The notes below the pieces were generated by a model. The model was not told the origin of the DNA. It did no database searches and saw only the letters and a program-made list of their open reading frames with translations. Made by a program: the position numbers and the translations under genes. Shown in pieces: positions 63,079 to 64,000 of a stretch of 64,000 nucleotides of DNA. Source of the DNA: Sphingomonas yunnanensis (GTDB taxonomy: Bacteria > Pseudomonadota > Alphaproteobacteria > Sphingomonadales > Sphingomonadaceae); the NCBI RefSeq assembly GCF_019898765.1, contig NZ_JAIOKB010000003.1, positions 248,001 through 312,000 of the forward strand, read 5' to 3'. Every line of letters begins with the position of its first letter. The stretch's first letter is position 1.

Positions 63079-64000
63079 TCAATCCGGGCCGCGACAGGTG
63101 ACCATCATGATCGCCGCGCCGCCGAAGTCGCGACAGCGCCAGCCCAGCCGCCGCAGCCACGCGGCGCGCGGCCGCTCGCGCGTGCCCGGCACGCTCGCGT
63201 CCGCCAGCCAGATCAGCGAGTCGATCTGCCCGCGCGCGATCGCGCCGCGGATCACCGACGAGGGTAGGGTGTTCGCCGGCTGATCGAGCACCGTCACCGC
63301 CACTGGCGCGCGCGCCTGGCGCGGCCCGAAGCCGATCACCTCGGCGATGCGATCCGGCTCGCTGATCCGCCCGGTGGGGCTGTCCCACAGGAAGCCGAGG
63401 CGTGTCGCGTGCTGCGCCACCAGCCAGTCGCTCGGGCGGCCGAGGTTGAGATTGTAGCGGACCTCGTCGGTCGGCTCCTGCCACTGGCCCGCGATCCGGC
63501 CGGCGGTGGAGGCGGCGAACAGGGCGAGCACGAGCCCGGGCAGCAGCGTCACCGCGAGACCGACGCGTCGCACCCACAGTGTCACGCCGAACAGCGCGGC
63601 GGGGGCGGTCATGAAGGTGTAACGCCACACGAAGCTCGGGCGCAGCATGCCGATGAGGAGGAGCAGCGCGAGGGTGAGAACCGCCGACCAGGCGACCGCG
63701 GCGTCGGCGCGCGACACGTCGCGCCAGCGCCAGCGCGGTGCGACGAGCGCGGCGAGCAGCGCGGCGACGGCACAGCCGCCGAGCATGGTCGAGCCGAGGA
63801 AGATCAGCGGCAGGCGACCCACGTCGGCGAGCCCGACCAGCGGGTACCAGGCCCCTGCGGCGGCGAAGTGCGCCAGCAGCGAGAGGTGGAACGCCATCCA
63901 GCCGGCCACGGGCAACAGCAGCAGGAGCGCCGGGGCGAGCCGCAGCGAGTCGCGCGGCCGCAGCGCCAGAAGCAGCAGTCCCTGGACCAGCGACAGCAGC
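63079..64000 (-). CDS. Polytopic membrane protein, C-terminal part (GT-C-like candidate)
   Basis: The reading frame is open to the right edge, so the N-terminus is missing; 306 residues are seen. It has several hydrophobic segments separated by short loops (for example L-L-L-I-G-M-L and G-V-T-L-W-V-R-R-V), followed by a soluble C-terminal domain with W-L-V-A-Q-H-A-T-R-L-G-F-L and S-V-I-R-G-A-I-A-R-G-Q-I-D. This layout resembles GT-C glycosyltransferases of the ArnT/PMT type, with a catalytic N-terminal loop that would be outside the window. The identification is weak. It is 80 bases upstream of the E3 gene on the same strand. Confidence 0.45.
   Translation of the reverse strand, partial: LLSLVQGLLLLALRPRDSLRLAPALLLLLPVAGWMAFHLSLLAHFAAAGAWYPLVGLADVGRLPLIFLGSTMLGGCAVAALLAALVAPRWRWRDVSRADAAVAWSAVLTLALLLLIGMLRPSFVWRYTFMTAPAALFGVTLWVRRVGLAVTLLPGLVLALFAASTAGRIAGQWQEPTDEVRYNLNLGRPSDWLVAQHATRLGFLWDSPTGRISEPDRIAEVIGFGPRQARAPVAVTVLDQPANTLPSSVIRGAIARGQIDSLIWLADASVPGTRERPRAAWLRRLGWRCRDFGGAAIMMVTCRGPD

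Overview
The window is about 69-70% GC, densely packed with short intergenic gaps, and reads as chromosomal DNA of a sphingomonad-like alphaproteobacterium. The evidence is several large TonB-dependent receptors with the typical plug segment, Tat-exported glycosidases, ATGA/TGATG start-stop overlaps throughout, and an AAA ATPase relic of a type I recall from sphingomonads. The genus is an inference from style, not from a marker gene. I see no tRNA, rRNA, CRISPR array, insertion sequence or phage gene.

Region 1 (1-12.2 kb, + strand apart from one small gene) looks like a locus for uptake and breakdown of D-amino-acid-containing peptides or N-acyl-D-amino acids. It holds the C-terminus of an enolase-superfamily racemase/epimerase (DgcA or Ala-Glu epimerase type), a divergent POT peptide transporter, a TonB receptor, a DUF1611/DgcN protein, a YkvI-like permease, two penicillin-binding-fold serine hydrolases, a divergent 76-residue ACT-like protein, an Lrp/AsnC regulator and an N-acyl-D-amino-acid deacylase homologue.

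Region 2 (12.3-33.3 kb) is a carbohydrate utilisation locus best explained as an alpha-mannan system. One minus-strand operon runs from an MFS sugar porter through ROK sugar kinase, class I phosphomannose isomerase with an extra N-terminal domain, TonB receptor and GH76 endo-mannanase to an SGNH esterase. A second minus-strand operon holds a TonB receptor, a DUF4965 protein and a GH127 enzyme. A ROK-type regulator and two divergent GH125 alpha-1,6-mannosidases complete it. Two divergent intergenic regions share a nearly identical 35-base element, a good candidate operator, and the second operon is preceded by a perfect match to the LacI/GalR operator consensus.

Region 3 (33.3-34.75 kb) is a gene-poor boundary with a small membrane protein gene and a frameshifted, internally deleted AAA ATPase pseudogene.

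Region 4 (34.75-57.6 kb) is a Wzx/Wzy-type surface polysaccharide cluster. It encodes a UDP-HexNAc 6-dehydrogenase and a UDP-uronate epimerase, an initiating sugar-phosphate transferase, four glycosyltransferases, an AsnB-type amidotransferase, an alkaline-phosphatase-fold protein, an EpsG-like and an O-antigen-ligase-like polymerase, a MurJ-like flippase, an FkbM methyltransferase, a beta-helix protein, the outer-membrane export lipoprotein and a Wzc-type tyrosine autokinase. Two unrecognised exported or anchored proteins follow the kinase.

Region 5 (57.6-63 kb, minus strand) makes nucleotide sugars: an RfbB-like dehydratase, then RfbH, RfbG, RfbF and the E3-type iron-sulfur flavin reductase, enough to reach CDP-4-keto-3,6-dideoxyglucose. 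A truncated polytopic membrane protein runs off the right edge.
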